Source: JBNJEA01 sp051745395 (lineage in GTDB: Bacteria > Desulfobacterota > Desulfobacteria > Desulfobacterales > Desulfosalsimonadaceae). Taken from it: DNA of 11,878 nucleotides. The translations under genes were made by a program, and so were the position numbers. Below the pieces are notes generated by a model. The model was not told where the DNA came from and did not search any database. It saw nothing but the letters and a program-made list of their open reading frames with translations. Shown piece after piece: positions 1-6,059 of the stretch. Where the stretch lies: the NCBI GenBank assembly GCA_051745395.1, contig JBNJEA010000097.1, forward strand, positions 1 to 11,878, read 5' to 3'. Every line of letters begins with the position of its first letter. Positions within the stretch are counted from its first letter, which is position 1.

Positions 1-714
1 CGGCGTCTGTGCGGCTTTTTCGGCGATCTGCGAAATGGCCGTCAGGTCCAGGTAAGATTGCGCCACCCGGGTGGCCGCGGCGATAGAATCCGAGGCCCGG
101 ACATGCTCGGGCGTCGGGGTCAGCCCCATGTGCCGTTCCGGAAAATCCTGGCTCGAAAGCTTGGGAATCGATCCCACCACGCTCACGCCGCAATGCGATT
201 CAATGCTGGTCCGCAGAATGCGTTCGTGGCGGCTGCCGGCCACCCGGTTTAACACCACGCCGGCGATATGGACGTCCGGATCAAAATGCAGGCAACCCAG
301 GACCACGGCGGCCATGGTCCGGGTGCTTTTCGTGCAATCCAGACACAAAATCACCGGTGCCGCAATCAGCCGGGCAAGCGCCGCGGTGCTGGTGGTCCCC
401 GAAACATCGAGGCCGTCATAAAGCCCCCGGTTGCCTTCGACAACGGAGATGTCGGCACTGCGGCTGTGATGGATAAAGGAATGGCAGACGGTGGACTCGG
501 AGAAAAGGAAAGAATCGAGATTATGACACGGGCGGGCGGCCGCCATGGCCAGCCAGCCCGCGTCAATATAATCAGGGCCTTTCTTAAAGGGAGCGATGGT
601 TTTTCCGAGATCGGCCAATGCGGCAATCAAACCGATTGAAACCACAGTTTTCCCTGATCCCCCGCGGAGTGCGGCGATTAATACCCGGGGGATATCTATG
701 GGCTCTGCCTGCAT
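1..714 (-). CDS. dsrN: Cobyrinate a,c-diamide synthase-like siroheme amidase, N-terminal part (cut by window edge)
   Basis: This is the ATP-binding half of a CbiA/CobB-type glutamine-dependent amidase; 238 codons are visible and the C-terminal glutamine amidotransferase domain lies outside the window. The start is ATG at 714, because an in-frame TGA lies four codons upstream. A P-loop RGGSGKT is at residues 17-23, followed by the family signature KKGPDYID (44-51), a Walker-B-like VVEGNRGLYDG (91-101) and VVLNRV near 155-160. Lying directly after dsrD, it matches the gene named dsrN in sulfur oxidisers and sulfate reducers. From established knowledge, DsrN is assigned to amidation of siroheme to the siroamide found in sulfite reductase. 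The Shine-Dalgarno is poor (AAGTGA), so translation may be weak. A plain cobalamin-pathway CbiA is the alternative; the dsr linkage makes dsrN more likely. Confidence 0.85.
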   Translation of the reverse strand, partial: MQAEPIDIPRVLIAALRGGSGKTVVSIGLIAALADLGKTIAPFKKGPDYIDAGWLAMAAARPCHNLDSFLFSESTVCHSFIHHSRSADISVVEGNRGLYDGLDVSGTTSTAALARLIAAPVILCLDCTKSTRTMAAVVLGCLHFDPDVHIAGVVLNRVAGSRHERILRTSIESHCGVSVVGSIPKLSSQDFPERHMGLTPTPEHVRASDSIAAATRVAQSYLDLTAISQIAEKAAQTP

Positions 715-777
715 TGGTCCAATTCACTTAACGCCCGGACAAACCCGGTCACTTAAAAAGAAAAAAACTGGAAAAAA
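715..777 (-). other. dsrD-dsrN intergenic spacer with direct repeats and pyrimidine tract
   Basis: On the minus strand the dsrD stop is followed at once by a T-rich stretch containing runs of 6, 7 and 5 T. Next comes a weak hairpin (CCGG-GTTTGT-CCGG) flanked by an 8-bp direct repeat: TCACTTAA on the plus strand at 724-731 and 749-756, 25 bp apart. No strong stem precedes the T-runs, so I do not call an intrinsic terminator. The spacer could still lower read-through into dsrN. Confidence 0.4.
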
Positions 778-1023
778 TTAATCCTCGTGCTCGGAAGCCT
801 GTTGCTTGCCCTGGCCTTTTAAGCCGTACATGGACGTGCTGCCACTGGACCAGAACTCGAGAATACCTTCTTCGACCATCTTGGTGACGATCTTTTTGGC
901 TTCTCTCGGCTTGGCATCCAGGATCTTGGCAAGATCGCTGAAATAAAACTTGGATTTGGACTTGGATTTTTTGGTAAGCCCATCAATAATCTTCTGTTTG
1001 GACTCTTCGTATTCCAGTGCCAT
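778..1023 (-). CDS. dsrD: DsrD, dissimilatory sulfite reductase-associated winged-helix protein
   Basis: This is a small basic protein of 81 residues, near the usual 75-80 for DsrD. It has a winged-helix fold: a Lys/Ser-rich stretch (18-25), then FYFSDLAKIL, helix DAKPREAKKIVTKMVEEG, and the wing EFWSSGSTSMYGL (56-68). DsrD is known from sulfate reducers, and published biochemistry describes it as an activator of sulfite reduction by DsrAB with DsrC rather than a DNA-binding protein. I chose ATG at 1023 because AGAGGAAAG lies about 7 nt upstream. A longer reading from 1056 would add 11 residues that do not resemble the family and would start inside the upstream hairpin. The gene is third in the dsrABDN run. 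Confidence 0.93.
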   Translation of the reverse strand: MALEYEESKQKIIDGLTKKSKSKSKFYFSDLAKILDAKPREAKKIVTKMVEEGILEFWSSGSTSMYGLKGQGKQQASEHED

Positions 1024-1052
1024 TATGCGCTTTCCTCTGGTTTTGAATGAAA

Positions 1053-1091
1053 GCACGACGACCCGGCCGAATCCGGTTCGGGCCGTCGTGC
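1053..1091 (-). promoter_or_regulatory. Two-tier hairpin between dsrB and dsrD
   Basis: A perfect 8-bp outer stem (GCACGACG at 1053-1060 with CGTCGTGC at 1084-1091) encloses an inner 5-bp stem (CCGAA at 1067-1071 with TTCGG at 1077-1081, loop TCCGG). In the dsr transcript it lies 14 nt after the dsrB stop and ahead of the dsrD Shine-Dalgarno. The 3' flank (TTTCATT) is only weakly U-rich, so it is better read as a 3'-end stabilising or partial-termination structure than as a full terminator. Confidence 0.65.
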
Positions 1092-1104
1092 AAGTATAAA
1101 CGCT

Positions 1105-2253
1105 TTAAAACTTGAAGTTCGTGGTCTGGCGCCATGTGTAGTATGCCGGATCACGGAAATCATCGATGAGATGATGGGTGAAATCAAGCTGACATTTCTC
1201 GAAAAAACGCTCCCAGCCGATGCGTTCGGCCCATTCCCCGAGCCGTTCGTATTTGCGGGCATCGGCGGCATAGGCTTCCACGATGTGGCGGATCGTTTCC
1301 GCGGTCTTCGGCCAGCGCGGCGGTTCATTGGGGATAAACGCCACGGCGACCTTGGAGAACTTCGGCGCCGAAATCCGGTTGGACACCTTTCCGCCGACCA
1401 TCAGGACGATGCCGTCGCCTTCCTTGTCCGCCAGGGGCAGGGCCGGGCACATGGTGTAGCAGTTGCCGCAGAACATGCAGCGGCTGTTGTTGACCTCGAC
1501 GCTGTTGACGGTCTTGCCGCTGTCGAGCTCGACCTTTTTGGGCTTAATCGCCGCAGTCGGACAGGACGCAATCGCCAGCGGAATTTCGCACATCTGGTCG
1601 AGATAGGCGTGGTCGATCATCGGCGGTTTGCGATGGTACCCCAGAATCGCGATATCCGAACAATGCACGGCGCCGCACATGTTCAGGCAGCATGCCAGAG
1701 ACACCCGCACGTGAGCCGGCATGCGCATGTTCTGGAAATCATCGAACAGTTCGTCCATAACGCCCTTGACCGGACCGGAGGCATCGGTTGCCGGGGTATG
1801 GCAGTGGATCCAGCCCTGGGTGTGGACGATGTTGGTGATGCCGGCACCGGTGCCGCCAACGGGAAACTTATAGCTGCCCGCGTCGAATTTCCGGCTCTGC
1901 AGATCGTCGATCAACGGCTGGACCTTGTCCTTGCTGTCGACCATGAATTCCACGTTGTTGCGCGTGGTCCAGCGGACATAGCCGCCGCAGTGCTTGTCGG
2001 CGATTTCACAGATTTCCCGGATAAGCGATACGCTCATCAGCCGGGCGCCGCCGGCACGAACGGTATAAACTTCGTCGCCGGTTTCAGACACGTGCACCAG
2101 CACGCCGGGCTGCAGGATCTCGTGATACAACCATTTGCCCTTGTTGTTTTTGATGACCGGCGGATAAAAATCTTCGTAATGCCGCGGTCCGATATCCGTA
2201 ATCCGATCCTGCATCGGATTGTCGGGATCATATCCTGATGAAATAAAAGCCAT
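1105..2253 (-). CDS. dsrB: Dissimilatory sulfite reductase beta subunit
   Basis: This is the catalytic subunit of DsrAB, which reduces sulfite using siroheme coupled to [4Fe-4S] in the cytoplasm. Its 382 residues match the usual length. The siroheme-coupled cluster ligands are visible as Cys151 (WIHCHTP) and Cys188, Cys189 and Cys193 in ACCLNMCG. A ferredoxin domain carries Cys231 and then Cys259, Cys262 and Cys265 in SRCMFCGNC. This ligand set corresponds to the crystallised Desulfovibrio enzymes. The start ATG at 2253 is 11 nt after the dsrA stop. Its Shine-Dalgarno (GGGGGT) overlaps the dsrA TAG, which implies translational coupling and 1:1 synthesis. The N-terminus (DIGPRHYEDFYPPVIKNNKGKW) is typical of deltaproteobacterial DsrB. 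The protein appears intact. Confidence 0.98.
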   Translation of the reverse strand: MAFISSGYDPDNPMQDRITDIGPRHYEDFYPPVIKNNKGKWLYHEILQPGVLVHVSETGDEVYTVRAGGARLMSVSLIREICEIADKHCGGYVRWTTRNNVEFMVDSKDKVQPLIDDLQSRKFDAGSYKFPVGGTGAGITNIVHTQGWIHCHTPATDASGPVKGVMDELFDDFQNMRMPAHVRVSLACCLNMCGAVHCSDIAILGYHRKPPMIDHAYLDQMCEIPLAIASCPTAAIKPKKVELDSGKTVNSVEVNNSRCMFCGNCYTMCPALPLADKEGDGIVLMVGGKVSNRISAPKFSKVAVAFIPNEPPRWPKTAETIRHIVEAYAADARKYERLGEWAERIGWERFFEKCQLDFTHHLIDDFRDPAYYTWRQTTNFKF

Positions 2254-2264
2254 GCTTCTACCCC

Positions 2265-3584
2265 CTATCGCTGATGATGTTTTCTGAATTCTTCGACGTC
2301 GCGGTCAAAGCCACCGGGCACTTCTTCTTCCTTCCAGAAGATGTACGGATTGTGCCGCGGCTCGGAGACATGCTGGGCCATCGGCTCAACTCCGGTCATT
2401 TCCAGCAGCTTCTGGAAACCCTGGCGCTTCATGAGTTCGCCGAGCCGTTCCCGGTTTTTGCCTTCTTCCATCCACCAGTCCCAGATGGCTTCGATGTATT
2501 CCTTGACTTCTTCGTAGCCGCTGTCCTTGTTGACCTCAACAAAGGGCACCAGCAGGGAACTCATCTGTGCACCGTCTAAAATCGGGGCCTTGGCGCCGAC
2601 TAAGATGGAGCATCCGGTCTGCTTGCCGGGACGCAGGGCGCGCGGCATGGTGTTAATGCAGTGCATGCACCGGGTGCATTCCTTGTTGTTGATTTCCAGC
2701 TTGCCGTTTTCATAGCGCATGCATTCGGTGGGGCAAAGGTCGATGACTTCTTTCTGGATGTCGAAAGAACCCCAGTCGCGACCGGCATGGGCACCGGCGT
2801 TGGGCTTGAGCTCTCCGCCCACATAGGCCTTAACCGCTTCCTGGTCAATACGGATTTCGTCTTTCCAGGTGCCGATAAAGGACATGTCCGCGCGCGCAAT
2901 GGAGGCCACGCAGCAGTTGGGACAGCCGTCGAACTTGAACTTGAACTTATAGGGGAATGCCGGCCGATGCAGCTCGTCCTGGTATTCCTCGGTCAGGGTA
3001 TGACACAGATCCTGGGTGTCGTAGCAGGCATATTCGCAGCGGGCGGCGCCGATGCAGTCCGCCGGGGTTCTCAGGTTGGAACCGGAGCCGCCCAGGTCCT
3101 GGTCGTACTTGTGGGTCAGTTCGTAGAAAATTTCCTCCAACTGCGGCGTGGTGGTGCCGAGAAAAATAATGTCGCCGGTGGAGCCGTGCATGTTGGTCAG
3201 GCCGCTGCCCCGGAACTCCCAGAGATCACAGAGATTTTTGAGATATTCCGTGGTGTAGAACTTGCCCGCCGGCTGATTGACCCGCATGGTATGGAAATGG
3301 GCCACGCCGGGAAATTTTTCGGGCTGATCGCAGTAACGGCCGATAACCCCGCCGCCGTAACCGAAAACCCCCACGATACCGCCGTGCTTCCAGTGGGTTT
3401 CGCCGTCCTTGTATGACAGTTCAAGTACCCCCATCAGGTCTTCCACGACATCTACCGGGATCTGGAATTCGACATTGTTTGCATTCTTTGCCCTTGACTC
3501 GGCTTCCTGCTTCATGTCCGAAACAAAACTCGGCCATGGTCCGCTTTCAAGCTGATCGAGCAAGGGGGTTTCATGTTTTGCCAT
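2265..3584 (-). CDS. dsrA: Dissimilatory sulfite reductase alpha subunit
   Basis: This is the alpha subunit of DsrAB, 439 residues and full length. Cys177 and Cys183 (ADCIGAARCEYAC) with Cys221 and Cys225 (DGCPNCC) form the siroheme-type cluster site. Cys284 with Cys303, Cys306 and Cys309 (KECTRCMHC) bind the ferredoxin-domain cluster. These positions coincide with those reported for Desulfovibrio vulgaris DsrA, which supports the chosen start. ATG at 3584 is preceded by GGGAGG (3592-3597) at 7-nt spacing; another ATG at 3590 would sit 1 nt from the Shine-Dalgarno and is unlikely. The gene is first in dsrABDN and has its own promoter about 125 bp upstream. The sequence is of the reductive, sulfate-reducer type, and the presence of dsrD agrees with that. 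Confidence 0.98.
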   Translation of the reverse strand: MAKHETPLLDQLESGPWPSFVSDMKQEAESRAKNANNVEFQIPVDVVEDLMGVLELSYKDGETHWKHGGIVGVFGYGGGVIGRYCDQPEKFPGVAHFHTMRVNQPAGKFYTTEYLKNLCDLWEFRGSGLTNMHGSTGDIIFLGTTTPQLEEIFYELTHKYDQDLGGSGSNLRTPADCIGAARCEYACYDTQDLCHTLTEEYQDELHRPAFPYKFKFKFDGCPNCCVASIARADMSFIGTWKDEIRIDQEAVKAYVGGELKPNAGAHAGRDWGSFDIQKEVIDLCPTECMRYENGKLEINNKECTRCMHCINTMPRALRPGKQTGCSILVGAKAPILDGAQMSSLLVPFVEVNKDSGYEEVKEYIEAIWDWWMEEGKNRERLGELMKRQGFQKLLEMTGVEPMAQHVSEPRHNPYIFWKEEEVPGGFDRDVEEFRKHHQR

Positions 3585-3708
3585 TGTCATACCTCCCTTT
3601 CATTAAAATTAAGCCACGCATCCGTTCGTCTTAAGGGCCTATTATGAATCACCCCTCCAAAAAACAATGCAGTTGTTCTTCGTCTATATCAAAAAGCATA
3701 AAAATAAA

Positions 3709-3737
3709 TTTATAGGGTTACAGACCCGACTTGTCAA
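3709..3737 (-). promoter_or_regulatory. Sigma70-type promoter of dsrAB
   Basis: On the minus strand there is a perfect -35 TTGACA (3732-3737), a 17-nt spacer and a -10 TATAAA (3709-3714). The predicted start of transcription is near 3702, giving a 5' leader of about 118 nt before dsrA. The spacer contains an inverted repeat, GGGT-N5-ACCC (3715-3727), directly upstream of the -10, which could be an operator. The match to consensus is read directly; activity is inferred. Confidence 0.8.
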
Positions 3738-3782
3738 TAAAAAACGGTTTTCTTGGTGCTTTTCCGTGCCGGGCGGCGGTCT

Positions 3783-3798
3783 GACCGGTACACCGGTC
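3783..3798. promoter_or_regulatory. Palindrome upstream of the dsrA promoter
   Basis: A perfect 7-bp inverted repeat, GACCGGT-AC-ACCGGTC, is centred about 88 bp upstream of the predicted dsrA transcription start and 37 nt after the TPR gene stop. A third ACCGG copy follows at 3801-3805. There is no T-run on either side, so it is not an intrinsic terminator. A protein-binding site is possible but not shown. Confidence 0.4.
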
Positions 3799-3834
3799 GT
3801 ACCGGCAGGGCGCGGGATTTCCCTTTTGTCCGAA

Positions 3835-4461
3835 CTACCCCTTCTGCCCCTGTTCGATTTCCGAACGGATCTGCTCGGCGACCTCGTATCCGAGCGACTC
3901 GGCTTTCCGGCAATGCGCGGCCGCGTTTTCCAGATCGCCTTTTTCCAGGTAACAGATGGCGAGGTTGTTGTGGGCCACGGCAAAATTTTCATCCATTTCC
4001 AGGACCGCCTGGTTGGTCTCGATGCTTTTTTCGAGCTCGCCGTTCATCAGGTAGGCATTGGCCAGTGTGGCATAGGCCTGGACAAATTTGGAATTATACT
4101 TAATGGCTTTTTCCAGCGCCGCGATGGCTTCGTCCAGGTTGCCCCGCTGCAACTCGACGAAACCGATATTTCCGTAGCCCTCGGCGAAACCGGCCCGGAC
4201 CTTGACGCTTTGCTGGTTGTAGGCCAGACATCCGTCGAGATCCCCGCGCTGCAGGGCAATGCCGCCGAGCTGCACATACGCCTCGGCCAGGGTCGGGCTG
4301 CAGCGGATGGCCTCCTTTAACTCCTGCTCGGCCTCATCGAATTTTCTCAGCCCGAGCAGCGCCGTGGCCAGATTGTAATGGGTCATGCCGCATTCGGGAT
4401 TGGACATGAGGGCAAATCGTTGTTGATCAATATACTCGTGGACATCTTTGGCTTCCGGCAT
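3835..4461 (-). CDS. Tetratricopeptide repeat protein upstream of dsrA
   Basis: This 208-residue protein is almost entirely TPR. Five consecutive 34-residue units lie at about 27-58, 59-92, 93-126, 127-160 and 161-194, with the usual motif residues (for example YNLATALLGLRKFDEAEQEL). There is no signal peptide or membrane segment, so it is probably a cytoplasmic scaffold. No enzyme domain is present. The N-terminal 26 residues have no recognised motif. The start ATG at 4461 has GGAAGGTG about 7 nt upstream. It is co-oriented with dsrAB but separated by 250 bp that include the dsrA promoter, so co-transcription is only possible by read-through. A role in assembling or docking Dsr partners is a guess from position; an unrelated housekeeping role is equally open. 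Confidence 0.85.
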   Translation of the reverse strand: MPEAKDVHEYIDQQRFALMSNPECGMTHYNLATALLGLRKFDEAEQELKEAIRCSPTLAEAYVQLGGIALQRGDLDGCLAYNQQSVKVRAGFAEGYGNIGFVELQRGNLDEAIAALEKAIKYNSKFVQAYATLANAYLMNGELEKSIETNQAVLEMDENFAVAHNNLAICYLEKGDLENAAAHCRKAESLGYEVAEQIRSEIEQGQKG

Positions 4462-4490
4462 GGTTTTTCACCTTCCATATCTGTAAATAT

Positions 4491-4588
4491 AGTATAAAAT
4501 GCTATTGTGCGGATGCATACTTCAAACGGGTGCCACTTTGTGGGGCACAGGCGCCTACAACGTAGAAAAGGCCGCTTTGCATTGTCAA
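4491..4588 (-). promoter_or_regulatory. Candidate promoter region of the TPR gene
   Basis: Two incomplete candidates are seen on the minus strand. One is a perfect -35 TTGACA (4583-4588), but with only a poor -10 (TACGTT) at the right distance. The other is a good -10 TATACT (4491-4496) about 17 nt after a poor -35 (TATGCA). A small stem, CCAC-TTT-GTGG, lies between them. I cannot decide which is used. Confidence 0.3.
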
Positions 4589-4640
4589 GAAAAATCCCCC
4601 GGACAAGCCCGATCCCGGCCGATATCTGCTGATTTTTTGT

Positions 4641-4669
4641 TTGACAGCATTTGCCAAATAAATGATAAT
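4641..4669 (+). promoter_or_regulatory. Sigma70-type promoter of the DapA-family gene
   Basis: A perfect -35 TTGACA (4641-4646), a 17-nt spacer and a -10 GATAAT (4664-4669) are followed by a very AT-rich stretch. Transcription should start near 4676, leaving a leader of about 75 nt that ends in a perfect AGGAGG (4742-4747), 4 nt before the ATG. It is divergent from the TPR gene. Confidence 0.75.
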
Positions 4670-4751
4670 AAAAAATTTATAAATTTAAACATACCGGATT
4701 CATTCAAAAACACAATGGAACGGAGATACTTACATACTTTAAGGAGGTCAT

Positions 4752-5783
4752 ATGCAGCCAGGATGCTTTACTGCGCTGATCACCCCGTTTGACGGCGATG
4801 CCATCGACCATGCGGGCCTGGAAAAACTCGTCGCCTTCCAGATTGAAAGCGGCATTACCGGGATTCTGGCCGTGGGCACCACCGGGGAAAGCCCGACGTT
4901 AAACTGGGACGAACACATCGAAACCATCGATGCCGTTGCCAGACAGACCCGGAAACGCTGCACCTGCATTGCCGGCACCGGCAGCAACAATACCGCCGAG
5001 ACCCTTGCCGCTACCGATCATGCGGTCAAATCCGGATGCAGCGCCGTGCTGCTCGTGGATCCTTATTATAACGGCCCAAGCTCCTTGGAAATCCGGCGGG
5101 AATATGTCGAGCCCGTGGCCCGGGCCTTTCCGGAAACCGATATCATCCCCTATGTGATTCCCGGCCGCACCGGTGCCCAGCTTTTTGCCGAAGACATCGC
5201 GATTTTAAATAAAACATTCGACAATGTCAGCGCGGTCAAAGAAGCCACCGGCAACGTGGAAAACATGCGCCATACCCGCCGATGCTGCGGCGATGACTTT
5301 TTGATTTTCGCCGGCGACGACGGCATTACCTATGACCTGATGACTGATCCGGCCATCGCCGGCGCCGGTGCCATTTCGGTCATGTCAAACATTGCCCCCC
5401 GGGCGATGACGGAAATGGTGCAATCGGTGTTAAACGGCCGGCCGGAGGCCGCTATGGCCATACATGAGCGCCTGCGTCCCCTGTTTGATATCGTGAGCGT
5501 TAAAACCACCGAAACCACGCCCCACGGCGAAGTGACCTGCCGTGCGCGAAACCCGCTGCCCATCAAAACCCTGATGCAGCTTTTGGGCCTGCCGGCCGGC
5601 GGTTGCAGACAACCGCTGGGCAAAATGACAAAAAACGGAATCGAAACGGTCATCGACGCCGCCCGCCGGGTCCATCAGAATGCGCCGGAAGTACTGCAGC
5701 CGGCCGCTGACTTTTTCAGCATCGATATCGAGGCCCGGCTCAGCAAACCGAAAATCGATGAACTGATCTATTCCGCCTACTAG
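4752..5783 (+). CDS. DapA/NAL-superfamily lyase (dihydrodipicolinate synthase-like)
   Basis: This is a class I aldolase-type TIM barrel of 343 residues. Active-site residues of the family are present: the GTTGE motif with Thr43/Thr44, Tyr105/Tyr106 in DPYYN, Tyr134 and Arg139 in PYVIPGRTG, and the Schiff-base Lys163 in AVKEATGN. Typical 4-hydroxy-tetrahydrodipicolinate synthase (DapA) makes the first committed lysine/diaminopimelate precursor from pyruvate and aspartate semialdehyde. The Arg of GRTG favours that reaction. However, the usual YNVP is YVIP here, an insertion of about 18 residues precedes NPLPIK, and a C-terminal tail of about 45 residues exceeds the usual length of about 292. 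It could therefore be DapA itself or a related pyruvate/2-oxoacid lyase. It is monocistronic, with its own promoter and terminator. The start is fixed by AGGAGG. Confidence 0.85.
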   Translation: MQPGCFTALITPFDGDAIDHAGLEKLVAFQIESGITGILAVGTTGESPTLNWDEHIETIDAVARQTRKRCTCIAGTGSNNTAETLAATDHAVKSGCSAVLLVDPYYNGPSSLEIRREYVEPVARAFPETDIIPYVIPGRTGAQLFAEDIAILNKTFDNVSAVKEATGNVENMRHTRRCCGDDFLIFAGDDGITYDLMTDPAIAGAGAISVMSNIAPRAMTEMVQSVLNGRPEAAMAIHERLRPLFDIVSVKTTETTPHGEVTCRARNPLPIKTLMQLLGLPAGGCRQPLGKMTKNGIETVIDAARRVHQNAPEVLQPAADFFSIDIEARLSKPKIDELIYSAY

Positions 5784-5824
5784 GCCGCCCCACCCGACCG
5801 GCCCGCACCCGCATCCGAAAAACG

Positions 5825-5870
5825 AAACCCGGCTGCCAGGCCGTCGGTGGCCAGGCAGCCGGGTTTTTTT
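5825..5870 (+). terminator. Strong intrinsic terminator after the DapA-family gene
   Basis: A perfect 13-bp stem (AAACCCGGCTGCC at 5825-5837 with GGCAGCCGGGTTT at 5854-5866) has an A-A mismatch and a further GGCC/GGCC inner stem, and runs into seven T (5864-5870). It lies 41 nt after the stop. The opposite strand also has a modest T-rich flank (TTTCGTTTTT), so it may serve the convergent YkgJ-SDR-YkgJ transcript as well. Confidence 0.93.
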
Positions 5871-5898
5871 CGGTTTACTCCTCTCCGGTTTACTCCAG
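5871..5898. repeat. Tandem 15-bp-period repeat, CGGTTTACTCC twice
   Basis: CGGTTTACTCC occurs at 5871-5881 and again at 5886-5896. The segment TCCGGTTTACTCCAG (5884-5898) matches, at 14 of 15 positions and in inverted orientation, a segment at 8690-8704 on the far side of the YkgJ-SDR-YkgJ cluster. Confidence 0.6.
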
Positions 5899-5920
5899 CA
5901 ATTGCCGCGGCGTGGGCTTG

Positions 5921-5990
5921 TTTTTTTATTCTCGCGCAAAGCCGCCAACAACGCCAAGGATGGTTTTGAAACTTTGCGTCTTGAAGAAAA
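5921..5990. repeat. Imperfect palindromic intergenic element with CGCAAAG/CTTTGCG arms
   Basis: A T-run (5921-5927) and CTCGCGCAAAG (5931-5941) are mirrored by CTTTGCG (5972-5978) followed by an A-rich end. This gives a decayed inverted repeat of about 60-70 bp in the convergent gap between the DapA-like gene and the first YkgJ gene. From memory, CGCAAAG-rich palindromes recur between genes in many bacterial genomes, so this may be one degenerate copy of a dispersed element. Apart from the terminator and these repeats, I see nothing else in 5784-6059. Confidence 0.4.
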
Positions 5991-6059
5991 TACAGGGACT
6001 GCTATTAGAGTAAATCGGATCACCGTTTTTTATTTTCCGGCTTCGGTTTCGGGCACGAA

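Noticed and set aside
1171..2238. Long open frame on the plus strand opposite dsrB (355 codons)
   Set aside because: It is the antisense of a well-supported dsrB, has no family resemblance and no ribosome site; long antisense frames are expected in GC-rich genes.
2661..3416. Long open frame on the plus strand opposite dsrA (251 codons)
   Set aside because: Antisense shadow of dsrA with no recognisable motif.
3783..3798. Palindrome as intrinsic terminator of the TPR gene
   Set aside because: The loop is only 2 nt and no T-run follows on the minus strand.
3667..4320. Plus-strand frame covering the dsrA promoter and the TPR gene
   Set aside because: Its sequence is antisense of the TPR repeats over most of its length and it has no independent support.
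5430..6023. Minus-strand frame opposite the 3' end of the DapA-like gene and its terminator
   Set aside because: It crosses the intrinsic terminator and is mostly antisense of a supported gene.
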